From Amaranthus tricolor (Eukaryota; Streptophyta; Magnoliopsida; Caryophyllales; Amaranthaceae): 64,000 bases of DNA. How positions within the stretch are numbered: position 1 is the stretch's first letter; the number at the start of each line of letters is the position of its first letter. Location: assembly GCF_026212465.1 (NCBI RefSeq), contig NC_080057.1, forward strand, positions 20,034,462-20,098,461. The letters run 5' to 3'. The notes below the pieces were generated by a model that did not search any database, was not told where the DNA came from, and saw nothing but the letters and a program-made list of their open reading frames with translations. This document shows positions 11,801 through 28,076 of the stretch, piece by piece. The position numbers were made by a program, and so were the translations under genes.

Positions 11801-14800
11801 TTTAAAATTAATTAAGTAAATGAAAAATCTTTTTTAGATAGGTATAGTTAAAGATATACATGATTAAAATTATATATTAAATTGCTTAAAAAGTATATTG
11901 TAGAAAGTATAATGTATAAGATGAAGTATAAATAAGAAGGTAAATTAATTGTTATTATATTCAAGACATCTAGTTTTCTTTTAGACTTAGTTTTTCATTC
12001 GAGACACATTGAACTCATTTGTTTAAAGTTTTTATAGAATAGTTTTTTCCTCCATTAATAAGTTTTATTCTGTTTTTATTGTTCTTATTTATGATTTATT
12101 TTCCTTAATTATTTAATTATGTCTAGTAATATATTTAGGGTTTATTTTAATATTTAGTAGATTAATTCTATGTTTACTGAGTAGTTTCTCAATGTAGGAT
12201 AGAGTAATCAATTTCAATTAACTATGGATTGATGTTATTGTGAAACTGTTCATTGAATTGTGTGTCTATAATTAATTATGCACTCAATTAATTTTAGGTA
12301 AAAATTTTAGCCTTAAAATAACTTAAGATTAAATTTCAATTGATTCAATCATTAAGACGATAATATGAGAATTAAATTAATTAGAAGATCTGATAGTCAA
12401 TTAATTGTGTTCTTAACCCATAATCTATAACTATTAACTAATATTCCCTCCGTTCTTTTTTGATTTTCCACTTTGGGTTTTTCACACATATTAAGGAAGA
12501 TAGTTACTTTGTATTGTAATGGGTATTATTTTAATTAAATAGTAGTGTGAAGTAATGATTGTATTGGAAGTATGAGGTTGTAGTGGGTATTAGTTTAATT
12601 AAATAGTAGTGTGAAGTAATGATTGTATTGAAAGTATGAGAGAGAAAATAATTATAAATAAAAGAAAAGGGGTACATTAAAAGAAAATGGGGGGTTTTAA
12701 GGGGTAAAAGTGAGATAAAAACTTTCTAAAAATAAAAAGTATTCTAAAGTGAAAGAACTTTTGAAACTACCCGTTATAGTATTGTAGAAGATCAGAAAAG
12801 AATAAGTAGTATAGTAACTGATATCCGTATGTAATTTTTTGTAATCCTTCAGACCCTAGACTTTCATTATTATCGTTACAACTTACAAGTTACAACCTTC
12901 AAAAATTTACCTTTTAGTTACCATCCATATATATTTAAGTCTTAATGCGTATCCATTAGAACTGATTTTTTGTGTTCAACTTACAAGTAACAATTATTCG
13001 TACAATTATTCTTGCGGTATAAAATAAATTTGAAAAAAAAATTAACATAATAATATAATTTTTTTTTTAATTTCTCTATAATAATATCAATTTTTGATTA
13101 ACCATAAATAATACCAACATAGAGATTTTTTTCCTAGAACAATACGAACTTTATAGTTTATTAACTAATTTACCAATTTTTTTTCATATAATTTTCTATA
13201 GTTTGATTTTTAACATGTTAGGGATATTTTAGGGAAACACTCTCCTAAATTTGTATTATTCAAAGTTTGTATGATTGTAGAGAAATAAGCAAAATGTTGT
13301 ATTAATCTGGGTAATTTTGCCTAAATTTAACATCAGAAATGAATAAGGTGTTCTTATTTATTAAGTACAAATCTCCTTATATTTTTCACGTATATAGGGT
13401 GAGATAATGAGAATTGAGATTAACAATAACCTAATAAGAACAACAATAAATTTTAAATAGTTGTGTCCATGTCAAATAAAGAACCGATAATTGACCAACA
13501 GAAATAATTTGTTAGTAGCTTATTTTTGTAAGTGACTGAATTTCAGTATATAATGTCAAATAAAAAGCTCATTTCATCCTAATATGTATTAAATAAATAA
13601 TTTAACCCATATATAAAGCGTATTTTTTAATGAGATCGTCTCATACAACAATTTACAATTTATGTTTAATTAAGGGAGAATCTCATATACCAGCTACCAT
13701 GGAACCTATAAGTAGATTATACTTGTCTTCATCAAAACTTAGGAGTTTAATTAGTATGGAGTCTATATTATGCAAAATTTAATATAAAGTGCTTAGTTTA
13801 AGTGTGCATTACTCCTCACTTTCCACTTTCCACTTTCCACTATCCAGTTTCAAACCCATTATTCTTACTTTTCACTCCACTTACCCACATTCTTTACTCT
13901 TCATTTTACTAAGCCTAATAGCATGTTGAGGTTGGTTATTTAAGCCTAGTTAATTTTGTCTATTAATACGCCGATTTTGTCAGCAGATAAAATGATTACT
14001 TTTACTTATAAATTTCAAACATTTTAATTAGAAGTCAGTACACAAAAATTTCATTTCTTTAATTTGTTCTCTATTTTAAGTTTATAGCTTTCTTGGTAGC
14101 TTATCAATTTTACCTACCAAACAAAATGCTTATTCGGAAAGACTTTCTAATTTTCCGAAAATTTTTTTCTCTCTTTGTATTCATTTTATTTCTCAATTTT
14201 CTAACCGAAACGTGTACCACCTTTTTTAAAGAAAGTTCAGAGTCGATTTTCGTTGTCAATCTCTTCTCTCGGTTTACCTATTTATTGTTTTAATTGATTT
14301 TCATTATTTAAACCCATTTAATGTACAATTTAATTATTTGAACATTTATGCATATGACATTGAGTTGACAACTTGAGACTTAAATTTCCAATGGGCATAT
14401 AGAATTAGAAAAAGAGGTGCACAACATTTAATTAAATACTATTGAAAGTCAAAGCAAGGCTCAAAATAATTAAAACTAAGCACATGATTAAATGATAGAT
14501 ATTCATCAACTAACCGTTGACTTACTTTTTATACCAAATATCACGTACCACAAATTTGTCTTCTCTTTCAATATGCATTTGCTAGCTATCAGCCTAACTA
14601 GCACCGCCCAACATAGCTAACTTTAAAATTAAGCTCATTTCTAAAATAAACAAATAATTAATTTTCTTTCACTTTAATTGAAATTAACTATTAAACCATC
14701 CTTATCTCTTTATAATTGTCTACATTAATAAAATAATTAATATATTGAGATGCAGTAATATTTCTTTCTTTTATTTCAGTTTGATTGTCATACTTTAATT

Positions 14801-15529
14801 AAAATGGTGAGAATATTTTAATTAAATTATTATCATTATCCTTAGTGTATCTCGCATATAGGATATTAGAAATGAAATGAAAAAAAATAGTATATTAGAG
14901 ATGCATGAAAAGAAAATCAACTATTATTATAAGGATAAACCATTTTCATCATTTTAAATTTGTTGCAATTTGGAAAAAGTTCTATTTATTTAGATCAAAT
15001 AATGGCGTATTAAAAGCAATTTCATACATACACCCCTATATTCTAATCAAATATTTCATTTCATTTTTCACATTTATCAATGCCTTATTTTAACCATATA
15101 TTAATATATTTCAAATTCTTAAATTATAAAATGTTAATATTATTAAATTTGCATTAAGACTAATCAAATAAAATCTCATTTGATTACATTTTAAATTATA
15201 AATTGAAAATAAAATACAACTTAAGAGTAATTGATAAATAGTCTTTAAAAACAAATTTAACGTGTATTTGAACAAAATAGAAGGGATAAAAAAATTAAAA
15301 TACTTATACAAAAACCCTTAGCATAGAGAATTAATACAACATAGGAAAATAATTATTTTTACAAATATTAATACTTACAAAGGATTACTTCGTCTGTACT
15401 TTTGAATTTACACCATAAAACTTTAAAAGTTTTTACATATTTAAGTTTTATAGTACAAATTCAAAGGGACAGAGAAAGTATATTTAAAGAGAAAAAAGAA
15501 AGAAAAAAAAAAGAAATATAATTTTTTTA
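8876..15529. other. Long AT-rich non-genic stretch
   Basis: No ORF beyond background and no recognisable protein. Two local duplications are visible: a ~60-bp tandem pair at about 10453-10574 (CCATGATATACATATTT...), and a duplicated block inside a Stowaway-like repeat at 12443-12780. A short fragment at 13628-13645 carries a GAGATCGTCTCATAC MITE end. A T-rich block with repeated TTTCCAC words lies at 13815-13845. Confidence 0.6.
12443..12780. mobile_element. Degenerate Stowaway-like (Tc1/mariner) MITE
   Basis: The left end TTCCCTCCGTTCTTTTTTG matches the CTCCCTCCGTTC-type end of plant Stowaway/mariner MITEs. The right end near 12770 is eroded (AAAGTGAAAGAAC...). The centre contains two copies of a segment ending TAGTAGTGTGAAGTAATG. 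It may once have been mobilised by mariner-like transposases such as the one at 50453, but the degraded ends make this uncertain. Confidence 0.4.
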
Positions 15530-15943
15530 TTACATGATGATGGATCTAGGATGTCCCATAGCACCAACTTGGGTGGGGTAGCTACACAAAGGAGCTCCAA
15601 CAACAGGAACAGCAAAAGAGGTTTCCATTAAGACTCTTTGTTGATAAGACTCAATAGAAGCATTAGCTTCAATTAAATCCTTGATTAATGATCTATAATA
15701 CATCTTAAGCTTCCTTAACACAAAAGTATAGTGTAGTTTTAGCCTACATCTTAGGCGTATACGCCGGAATATTCGAGTTAGGAAGAAACCTCGCCGCGGT
15801 TTCCTCCCACCAAGGTGGACTGATGGGAGTCTCCGGCCTCGCCTTCGTAACCGAATTTTTGGGCGGTTCGGCCAAGAGATGGTGGTTGAGTGGGTGGTAA
15901 GGGGTTGTTTGTATAGGAAGGCATCAGAGTAAAATGAAGCCAT
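15530..15943 (-). CDS. Small basic plant-specific protein, function unknown (137 aa)
   Basis: A single-exon minus-strand gene encoding 137 residues from the ATG at 15943 (MASFYSDAFLY...). The open frame continues 30 codons upstream, but this ATG is preferred because a TATA box lies only about 40 bp upstream and the downstream sequence is what looks conserved. The N-terminal half is very basic (RPKIRLRRRGRR, GGRKPRRGFF, RIFRRIRLR). The C-terminal half is predicted helical, with KLKMYYRSLIKDLIEA and a METSFAVPVVG motif. I believe it belongs to a small plant family of unknown function with this YYRSL..I.EA / METSFAVP signature, from memory only. There is no signal peptide or membrane segment. 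The basic stretch could direct it to the nucleus; that is inference. Confidence 0.72.
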   Translation of the reverse strand: MASFYSDAFLYKQPLTTHSTTISWPNRPKIRLRRRGRRLPSVHLGGRKPRRGFFLTRIFRRIRLRCRLKLHYTFVLRKLKMYYRSLIKDLIEANASIESYQQRVLMETSFAVPVVGAPLCSYPTQVGAMGHPRSIIM

Positions 15944-17285
15944 ATTGAGAGATATATAATTATTTGAGGGAGTTTTGGGGGTTATATAGGGCAAAATATT
16001 GGCATGGCATGGCATGGAATATGGTTGACTCAATTAGTCACAAATGTAATGCAAGGGTGAGGGATTCTTTCATTTGTAGGACCCACAAGTACAATTAATT
16101 TTTTCTCACTTCTACCCATTTATAAAGGACAATGAATATTATAATTTTCTTAATTTAATTTAAAATGTCAAGTTTGCAAAATGTTCTTTGTTCTATCAAA
16201 CTTGATGCATAATATTTAGTTGTGAAACCAAGAAAAATATATAGTAGGGTAAATATGTAGATGAGATAAAAATTAAATAATAAGTTTTATATAAGGTCGT
16301 TTCATTAAAAGACGAGTTTATATAGTTAGCTTAGTTTTTTAAATGATCACTTTAAAGTTATAAGTGATTATTCTCTTAAATTATGAAAAGTGATTACTTT
16401 AAAACTATAACTGAACACTTTAAGATTATAAGTAATTAATTTAAGACGGTAAATATAAATTAGGTCTATCCAATAAAAATATTCTTATTGGGATCGTTTC
16501 AATTTGAGAAGTTGTGAAAATTAAATTGAATGTATAAATTATGAGAATCAAAGAAAGAATGATATTCATTACCAAAACATTAAAAAATTTAGTAGGGTGA
16601 ACTAAAAAGCAGAGTGAAGTAAATTTCATGAGACAAAACATAAATATTTCTTGAGATTTTCTATTATTTGATTAAACGTGGTAATAAAATTTCCCCCTCA
16701 AATTAGCTTCTCACATACATTTTCTTATAATTTTATTGTAGCTTTCACAACAAGATTACTATACATTAATGCATGTTATTGCAATAAGTTTGATTATTAA
16801 TTTTTTCTATTTAAGACTAAGGAGATTTATATCTTTATATGTGTTGGAATATTATATGTGATTTTAGTAACATTGAAAATAAATTTTCTTCTATTTATAT
16901 GCATTGGAATATTAGATGTGATTTTAGTAAAATTGAAAATAAATTTTCTATTTAAAATTTATCTTTATATATTAATAAAAATCACTGTGACATTTTCTAC
17001 CTCTAAATTGAGCAAGCCACTTTATTTATATTGTATATTATTAGTCATCATTCTATATACTAAAATGTTTCCTAAATGAGGTTGATAAATAACTTTATCG
17101 AGTAAGTGGCTAATATACAAATATACATTAATTACAATAAAAATAATAACCAATATTAATTTAGTCGGTTTTGATCACTTTTTTAAATAACTATATTAGT
17201 ATTACTCCAATCTAAAAGCAATACTATATGACAGGTCTATAAAAGTAAAATTATAAATTTTTAACTTTAAAATTATTATATTAGT
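15944..17285. other. AT-rich non-genic DNA
   Basis: Apart from the promoter region of the 15530 gene, no feature is supported. A near-repeat of TGCATTGGAATATTAGATGTGATTTTAG occurs twice at 16847-16930. A fragment near 16285-16312 reads AGGTCGTTTCATTAAAAGACG, resembling eroded GTCTC-type MITE ends. Confidence 0.5.
15981..15990 (-). promoter_or_regulatory. TATA box of the 15530-15943 gene
   Basis: CCTATATAAC on the minus strand, 38-47 bp before the chosen ATG. It implies a very short 5' leader of about 10-15 bases if transcription starts about 30 bp downstream. A GGCAT repeat lies just upstream (about 16000-16016). Confidence 0.6.
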
Positions 17286-18025
<740 letters not shown>

Positions 18026-18252
18026 AAACTGTTCTATTATATCAAAAAAAAAGTTGTTAGTTAATAAGATCGTTCAAAATATTTATCATCTTTTAATTTT
18101 TAAAAGCTTTCAAATGACAATTCGATTTATCCAATATTTTAAAGGATATTTTTAACAATGGTCATTAAACTTCATAAATTCAATTTACAAGTCATAAATA
18201 ATCATAGAATACATTTGCGCACAAATTTTCATAAATTTTAGATTTTATAAAA

Positions 18253-18279
18253 CCGTGCATTGCACGGGTATCTAACTAG
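18253..18279 (+). mobile_element. Helitron-type 3' terminus
   Basis: A short hairpin CCGTGC-ATT-GCACGG (18253-18267) is followed 8 bases later by CTAACTAG and then T. This matches the usual plant Helitron 3' end: a GC-rich hairpin about 10 bp before CTRR, inserted before T. The 5' TC end was not located, so the element's extent is unknown; the duplicated block at 17286-18025 could be its interior. Confidence 0.6.
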
Positions 18280-18280
18280 T

Positions 18281-21149
18281 ATTCTAATAACTCAAATGAA
18301 GATATTGATGATTGATAATATCGCTTGAAATTTGAATATTGTTATGCGATTTAATTTTTGCTAAATTGAACATCTTCCACTTGAATTAAAATTTATTATA
18401 TATAAATAAATATGAATAAATAAAACAATGTCTTTATCTCCATTTACATTTGGACGTATACACTTTCTGGTCATTTTAGTCTTTATATAATTCATAGAAA
18501 TACCGACTTCCTTATTTTGTAAATCTATTTTAATGTAAACTAAGAAAAAATATTTTAAAATTTTTATAAAATAAAATATAGAACAATATTTTATACAAAG
18601 ATTCTTAATATGATATTAAATCATGACTTCATGAAAAATTATCAAAACACAAATTCTTACTTGAGACCGTCTTTATAAGAGACGCGTCTCAAATGGGTCG
18701 GCCCATCATTACTTAGAAAAAAACTTAAAAAAATGTGCGCTTTATAATCTTATTTGGCGTTGGTGTTATATCCTATTAAAGTTAGTATTATAACCTGTTA
18801 GAGTTGTTATTATAGCCAATTAAAGTTGGTATATCCAAATAGGTTATAATATCAACTTTAATTGGTTATAACACCAACTCTAAATACCAACTTTAATAGG
18901 TTATAACACCAATTTCAATAAGTTATAACACCAACTCCAAATAGACTCAACCGTGCGCGTCAGTTTTTAGATTTTTTTTCTTTTTTTAATTATTGAGCAT
19001 GGGTCTGGAGAGCTGTCTCTTATAAAATCGGTCTCTCAGAAGAGGCGCAGTTATGAAAATAAGCTAGTCAACGTTGTGTCTCAGGTGATGGGAGGAATCC
19101 TTATTTTTCAAAACAAAAAATTGTATAGTGTTTATGTTTTGAAATTGACTCCAAATAGTAAACATCAAATATTATATGCACATGAAGTCCTGATTTTACT
19201 ATAACTTATTATAATTTAAAATCGAAAAACTATAAATCTTAGCTACAACGAAAATTGTAGTTGAAATATAATTTTTTTTTTCACTTTGTTAGTTATATTT
19301 TAATTTTGCCTAATTTTAAAGTATAATTCACATCTTAATATCTATAAAGACATTTTACAAAAATTATAATAAATAAATATATTTTTTATACATTGATAAA
19401 AATTTAATAAGAACCCTCATAAATCTATTTTAAATATTTAATTTCAAATCATATTTGCAATTTTCCATTCTCAAACGTAACCTTTACAATAAAATTGTGT
19501 AGAAGAATTTGGAAATGTTGAAGTTTATAAATCAATAAGTATACTTTAATGAAATATTCAACCGACCTAATAGTTAGTTAGGAACAAACACCCAGCAAAA
19601 AAAAAAAAAAATGTTTTTAAATGAGATAGTTTTAATGAGCCTATAGAATTAACTTATTTTTTTTAATTGATTATTTTGAGATTGTAAGATCACATTAACA
19701 TTTTGATCACTCAAAGACTTTAAAATTTTAAGTGATCATTTTAAGAATATACATTAAATAAACATAATAATAATGATTTCACCGTAATCCCATTTTATTT
19801 TGGAAATGGGTGAAATAAAATAACATTTATTTCTTGATATTAATTACATTTAAACATAATCTGAATACCAAACGAGTTAATAACATCAATTTTTTATCAC
19901 TACTTTGTAAAACTCCACTTTTATTATCTATTTAACTCTTACGATAGTATCAAGGGGTATCTTACTCCATGATCAGCATCATAACAACTATCACTCCCTC
20001 TGCCCTCAATGGTAACTCATTATTTTTTTTGAAAATTAATGAAAATGAAGATGGATCAAAAAATAAGATAAAAAATCAAGTTGATAAAAAGAAAATAATT
20101 TTTTAAATAAAATTATAAGAAAGATAGTAAAACCATTGTCAAAAGAAATAATTGAAAATCGGTAAGATTAAGTAAAAATTGAAATGGTGCAAATTGCAAG
20201 CTATAAAAAGAGTAGGTGGTGAAGAATGACATGGCGAAGGGAGAAAAACAATATTTAGCACATGCTTGGATTTTGTGTAAATATTTAAAAGAGTAAAAAA
20301 AAATTAATGCAAGAAAATCAAGTTGATAAATGAGAAATTAGTGAGTTATAGAGGTAGAAGAATAATTGCAAAATAATAACAAATGATGGAAACTCTTAAT
20401 TTTGTGGGGTAAATATTTATCCTAAGATTAACAAAACATTTACACCCAATCCTAGAATTTGCTCTTAATTCATTAGTTTGTCTTTATTTTCCCTTTTAAA
20501 TATTTACACCCAACCAAGCATACTCTATTGGATTAGCAAAACATACAATAAAAAAATGATGGACCTTTTAGTTCAACTGATTTTTACAAATTTAATTGAT
20601 TTTTACTGATTAAACTGATTTTTTTTGATCTAATTTTTACAGATTATAACTGATTTTTACTGTTCTATGAGCGGATACACTGGATACAATGATGATGATG
20701 AACTGATTTTTCCTAACTGATTCTGAATCCAAAATATGAAACCAAAACTAGATATTTACAATGAGTAGCAAGTTGTTAAAAGGCCATAACAGATGCGAAC
20801 GATGTTGGAAAGGGAAGAAAATTCGTCTTTTTTTGTTGCCAACCATCCATGATCCTTATACAAGCATTCGATTATCGACATTTTCGTTGAACCTGATCCC
20901 TTGAAATGAATGGAATGCAATAGCATTCTAAAGCGAACTGGGCGATGGTCGACATTCGGATTTACGGTCAAGCAGAATACAGATCTTACCGAAAACTTTT
21001 CGCATAGGTATTAGCCATTGCCCGAAAAAATAAGCCCATCAAAAAATTTAATGCCATAAATGACAGAAACTCGAAATGAATTTTACAAAATCTCCATCAA
21101 CCATCCTCGACTGTGTTGAAGAACAGTCGATACACCACCATAATCGATT
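18281..21149. other. Non-genic DNA with MITE; includes probable 3' region of the RBX1 gene
   Basis: No protein-coding gene is seen. 18660-19042 is a separate MITE. 19600-20000 and 20000-20400 are ordinary AT-rich DNA. From about 20690 to 21149 the minus strand is the downstream region of the RBX1 gene. It contains short open frames without recognisable homology and is likely 3' untranslated sequence. Confidence 0.5.
18660..19042. mobile_element. MITE with GAGACCGTCTC-type inverted ends
   Basis: The left end CTTGAGACCGTCTTTATAAG pairs imperfectly with the right end (complement CTGAGAGACCGATTTTATAAG). The interior is dominated by repeats of GTTATAACACCAACTTTAAT in both orientations, so the whole element can fold back. 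The same end type recurs at 21620, 26118, 35246 and inside the CACTA element, marking one abundant family in this genome. Confidence 0.7.
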
Positions 21150-24476
<3,327 letters not shown>

Positions 24477-25707
24477 TAATAAATTTTAGTACTTTCAAAT
24501 TTCAAAACATTATCTATGGGTAATGGTATTTACAATACCGTACATAAAAATTAATAAATTCTCTTTATCATTAATAATTTTAAATTTTTAAAATAATTTA
24601 ATCTGGAAAAGAAAAAAACAATTAATATTTTATATAATGGTTTTAAATTCCCAAGAATGAATAAGTGTTAAAAATAATTAAATATAATTAAATATTTGTG
24701 TTTTCAAAGCAAAATAATGTTAAATTACATAAATTAAATACAAGATTCTTTTTCATATACAGCCTTTAGGATTATATATATCATTTTCCTAACTAATATC
24801 GTAAAACTAAGAGAGTATTAAGGACCCACAAGTTGCATGCCAAAAAGAATCGATGTAAAATGAAAGTTGAATATAATATTGGGACGGATGAAGTAATAAC
24901 TTTTGGAGAAATTTGCAACACCTAACCATGGGAGACTAAAGTTTGGAACTACCTAGGTTTTGATCCCGGTCATTTGACTAAAAACCCTATAAAAATTTAC
25001 TTGTGCAACACTCAACACACAATAATCACCCTCAAGTGGTTCAATATACATATTTGATAAATGATCCACACTCCCTATAGTAGGACCCTGGATTCACCCT
25101 TGCGACTAATGACATACATAAATATAGTATAATCTTATGTTTAAGTACTATGTCCTTTATCACCTTCTGTAAGAGAATTGAGTGTTGTTTTAGTTAAAAA
25201 ATAATTACCTATTTTCAAGAAAGCTCTTAAATTTAATTCTTACCTAATCATTCAATTTCTAAATTAACCTACCCTATAAAAAAAACCCATATATATAATA
25301 CGAGTATTTATAATGAACCAAGAGTCAAGCAATCCTTTTCCCATTTAACAAGACTTTTCATAAAAAAATATACTTACATTGGCATTTAAGGCATTACATT
25401 TTCTTTATTCCCCTCGTTAAATAGTAGATGTTAAACCTTAGTTTTCATCACATCATTCATTCAACCATACATACTCCATTAGAAAATTTTGTTTCACAAC
25501 ATAGGTTTTCCTTTGAACAGTTATTATCATAATTATAGTCATCAATTTAGTATTTCTCGCAAGTTGAGATCCGAAAAGAAAGAAAAGTAGCGACAGGTTT
25601 TCCTTAGCAATTTTATTTAATCCAACTGCAATAATGTCGTCTGTTGAAGCAGATGAACCGTGAGGTTAGAGACCTGATCTCTACACTCACTTCTCGCCTA
25701 ACTAATC
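24477..25707. other. Intergenic region between RBX1 and the 25708 gene
   Basis: AT-rich, without an ORF. The region 25400-25707 probably includes the promoter and 5' leader of the downstream gene. No clear TATA position can be tied to a start. Confidence 0.5.
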
Positions 25708-26091
25708 ATGAGCCGGAGTGTGCCTGGCTCAAGCTCAAGAGAAGATGGCGAACTTGGTGCTAGTATCATCACGCTCGCAGGCACCAATACGGGTGCTACC
25801 ATGAAGCGTGACGTGTTAGATCATCGTCCAAAAGTACAGGGTTACCACGAGAAATTTTCTGCTGACCATTATCATTCGGGAGGTAGTTCGGATGCCTATG
25901 TGAATAGCAATTTTCAAGCTGTTAACAATTCGATCATGCTCGATGCTTCTTACACCAGCAATGATCCTGGTGTTCATATGGAAATAGAAGATAATGCAAG
26001 TGAAATTCCTGCCCACAAGAATGGAAGAAAAGGTTTAAGGAAAGGAAAGGAGCCTGCTCAAGGCAACCTACATTCAAACTCGTCTGATTGA
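25708..26091 (+). CDS. Small hydrophilic plant protein, function unknown (127 aa)
   Basis: A single-exon ORF starting with ATG at 25708 and ending at TGA 26089-26091. The sequence is serine-, asparagine- and glycine-rich. It has a probable conserved N-terminal motif (REDGELGASIITLAG, then TNTGATM), a central YVNSNFQAVNNSIM segment, NDPGVHMEI, and a basic tail (KNGRKGLRKGKE). I recall plant proteins of unknown function with the GAS.ITLAG, Q..NNS and NDPGVH motifs in this order, so I regard it as a real gene, but no function can be assigned. There is no signal peptide or membrane segment. A MITE remnant lies right after the stop. Confidence 0.65.
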   Translation: MSRSVPGSSSREDGELGASIITLAGTNTGATMKRDVLDHRPKVQGYHEKFSADHYHSGGSSDAYVNSNFQAVNNSIMLDASYTSNDPGVHMEIEDNASEIPAHKNGRKGLRKGKEPAQGNLHSNSSD

Positions 26092-26117
26092 TAATTTATA
26101 TTTGTAATCACAAATTA

Positions 26118-26246
26118 TTGCATGTGATACGGTCTCTTCGTGAGACGCTCTTTATACATAGGCTAAATAACCTAATTAATATACTACATAATTAATTTGT
26201 AGACTCTTGTTTTGAAATCGTCTTACCGAAAACAATCTCTATTAAC
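26118..26246. mobile_element. Diverged GTCTC-type MITE remnant
   Basis: GATACGGTCTCTTCGTGAGACG at the left and TTGAAATCGTCTTACCG at the right resemble the ends of the intronic MITE at 21620-21751, including the internal TTTTGAAATCGTCT. Eroded, with no clear target duplication. Confidence 0.5.
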
Positions 26247-26674
26247 TTATTTGTAATTATATTTTCTATTTTCAACCTGTTATATGTATGAATAAATGGA
26301 CCCTATTACTACTATGTAAGATTGCATAATATAGTAGTGCACAAATTAGGTACAAAATGTCCTCTATTTATGTCTATGTATACAATATACAAAACTATGC
26401 CAATGTGCTTAACTATTGTTTTCCTAGCTATAAATTACCCATTTCGTTCCAATTTGATGTTCTTATTTTTTACTTCAGGCGGTTTCATTTGATATTCTTT
26501 TAAGATAATATTTTAGGATGGTGGGTAGAATCTTAAAATTGGTAGAATCGTGCGATCCTACTCAAGGCTATCTCGTTTATTTTGTGTTGTTGATATTAAA
26601 ACAATTTTATAAAAAAAACATAATAACTCGTATTACACAGCATAAAAATCTAAATTATATCTAAATTTAATTCA
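26247..26674. other. AT-rich intergenic DNA
   Basis: No feature supported between the MITE remnant and the Mutator-like element. Confidence 0.5.
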
Positions 26675-27010
26675 AGTTAATATCGGATATTTCATGATAT
26701 ACCACTGAGTTTCTTCGAAATTCACCATATACCACACGAAATGTTTTAATTCACCATATACCATTGAGTTTACGTCCGTTAGCACAGAATACCATTAATG
26801 ACAACTGCCGTCAGTGTGCCATTTGTGGTAAATTACCAGTATACCCTTACGCATTCAAAAGGCGCCATTGTTAGGCTTGACTTCCCAAACACAACGTATT
26901 TCTTCAAAAAATTGATCCTCCATCTTTCTTCTTCTCCATTCAAGAAACTTTGTATTCGTCTACATTGATCTAGATCCCTTAAAATTCATCAAAAATCCTT
27001 AAAATCCTTA

Positions 27011-27382
27011 ATGGAGATTTCGTCGGCATCACCTACGTCATCGTTCGATTCTCAGATCCAATCCTTAAATTCAACCTCAAATGATGCGTCTTCGAACGAA
27101 ATGATTGATTCAAGCGAAGTTAAAATCGAAGATCAAGATGAAGAGAGAGAATCATCCGGGGATAGCTCTGAGTTTTCGGTTCTGGCGGCATCATCATCAT
27201 CAGTTGCGAGGAATGTGATCGATGATGATGATGAAGATGAGGATGTTTGTAGGATTTGTCGAAACCCTGGTGAGGCTGATAATCCGTTGAGATATCCGTG
27301 TGCTTGTAGCGGTAGTATTAAGTTTGTTCATCAGGATTGTCTTCTTCAATGGCTTAATCACAGTAATGCTCGTCAGTGTGAG
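27011..27382 (+). pseudogene. Captured exon 1 of a SUD1/CER9 (DOA10-like) E3 ubiquitin ligase
   Basis: From ATG 27011 the frame encodes a 124-residue N-terminus. There is a Ser/Asp/Glu-rich leader (residues 1-70), then DDDEDEDVCRICRNPGEAD, PLRYPCACSGSIKFVHQDC and LLQWLNHSNARQCE. This is the RINGv (C4HC3) domain of plant SUD1/CER9, the ER-membrane E3 ligase homologous to yeast Doa10. Ligands C80, C83, C97, C99, H107, C110 and C123 are present; the last cysteine lies in the missing exon 2. The exon ends CAGTGTGAG followed by a GT donor, and the stop at 27389 is in former intron sequence. With no membrane segments it cannot replace SUD1. The ORF is unbroken, so a short RINGv peptide could be made if transcribed. 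Confidence 0.88.
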
Positions 27383-27680
27383 GTTGGTTGATTGATTGTG
27401 AAAATTGTTTAATTTAGGGCTTTTGTGGATAATTGATTGAACTGTGTGAGTTTATGATTGAGGTATGAATATTTTAGGGAAAATTTGAGAGTGCACCCAA
27501 ATTAAGGGTGTTCTTGAATACCTTAATTTGTCTACGTGTGATAACCAAGGCTTGAACAATGATGCGTTGAATGATTTCCCAACAATGCACAGAAACAAAC
27601 TTCAAGAACCTGTTTCTTGATTTTCAGGTTGGTAAACGGCCTCCTATATATAGAGCAATGAACCATATTGGGATGGTTCA

Positions 27681-27998
27681 ATGATGACTCGCATAAGCAA
27701 TATGGATGAAGAGCAAGTTTTAGAATCAAATTCAAGCATGAACACTAATCCAGCAACAAAAGAAGAGAACTTAGAACTCAAAGCAACCACACAGCAGGAT
27801 CAGACGACAACTGTCAAGCAGCCTACCTTGCAGACCTTGCCTAGACCAACCAGGAGAGACTCAGAGGCCATGGAAGATGAAAATGGAATCTTGGTACATG
27901 GACCTTCATGCCTTGGCCCAAGAACGTTGCTATACATCATGGACAACCCACTGAAATCAACTGAGAAGGTCAGCCAGTCGTCAGGAGTGCCAGAATAG
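27681..27998 (+). other. Open frame of unknown origin inside the Pack-MULE
   Basis: A 105-codon plus-strand frame (27681-27998), Gln/Thr/Glu-rich with no recognised domain. It follows TATATATAGAG and an apparent splice acceptor (TTTTCAG at about 27627). The same low-AT block continues past the stop to 28076, is interrupted by the solo LTR, and resumes at 30739-31100, where another frame reads EVATKTLSDHYQLWEEH. It may be a second captured host segment or element-derived sequence. No function is proposed. Confidence 0.3.
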
Positions 27999-28076
27999 AA
28001 CAAAACAGAATTTCAAAAATGTTCAGACCAGCTGACCTACCATGCCTTAGCCAAGTCGTGTTTCGTGGTATCTTGT

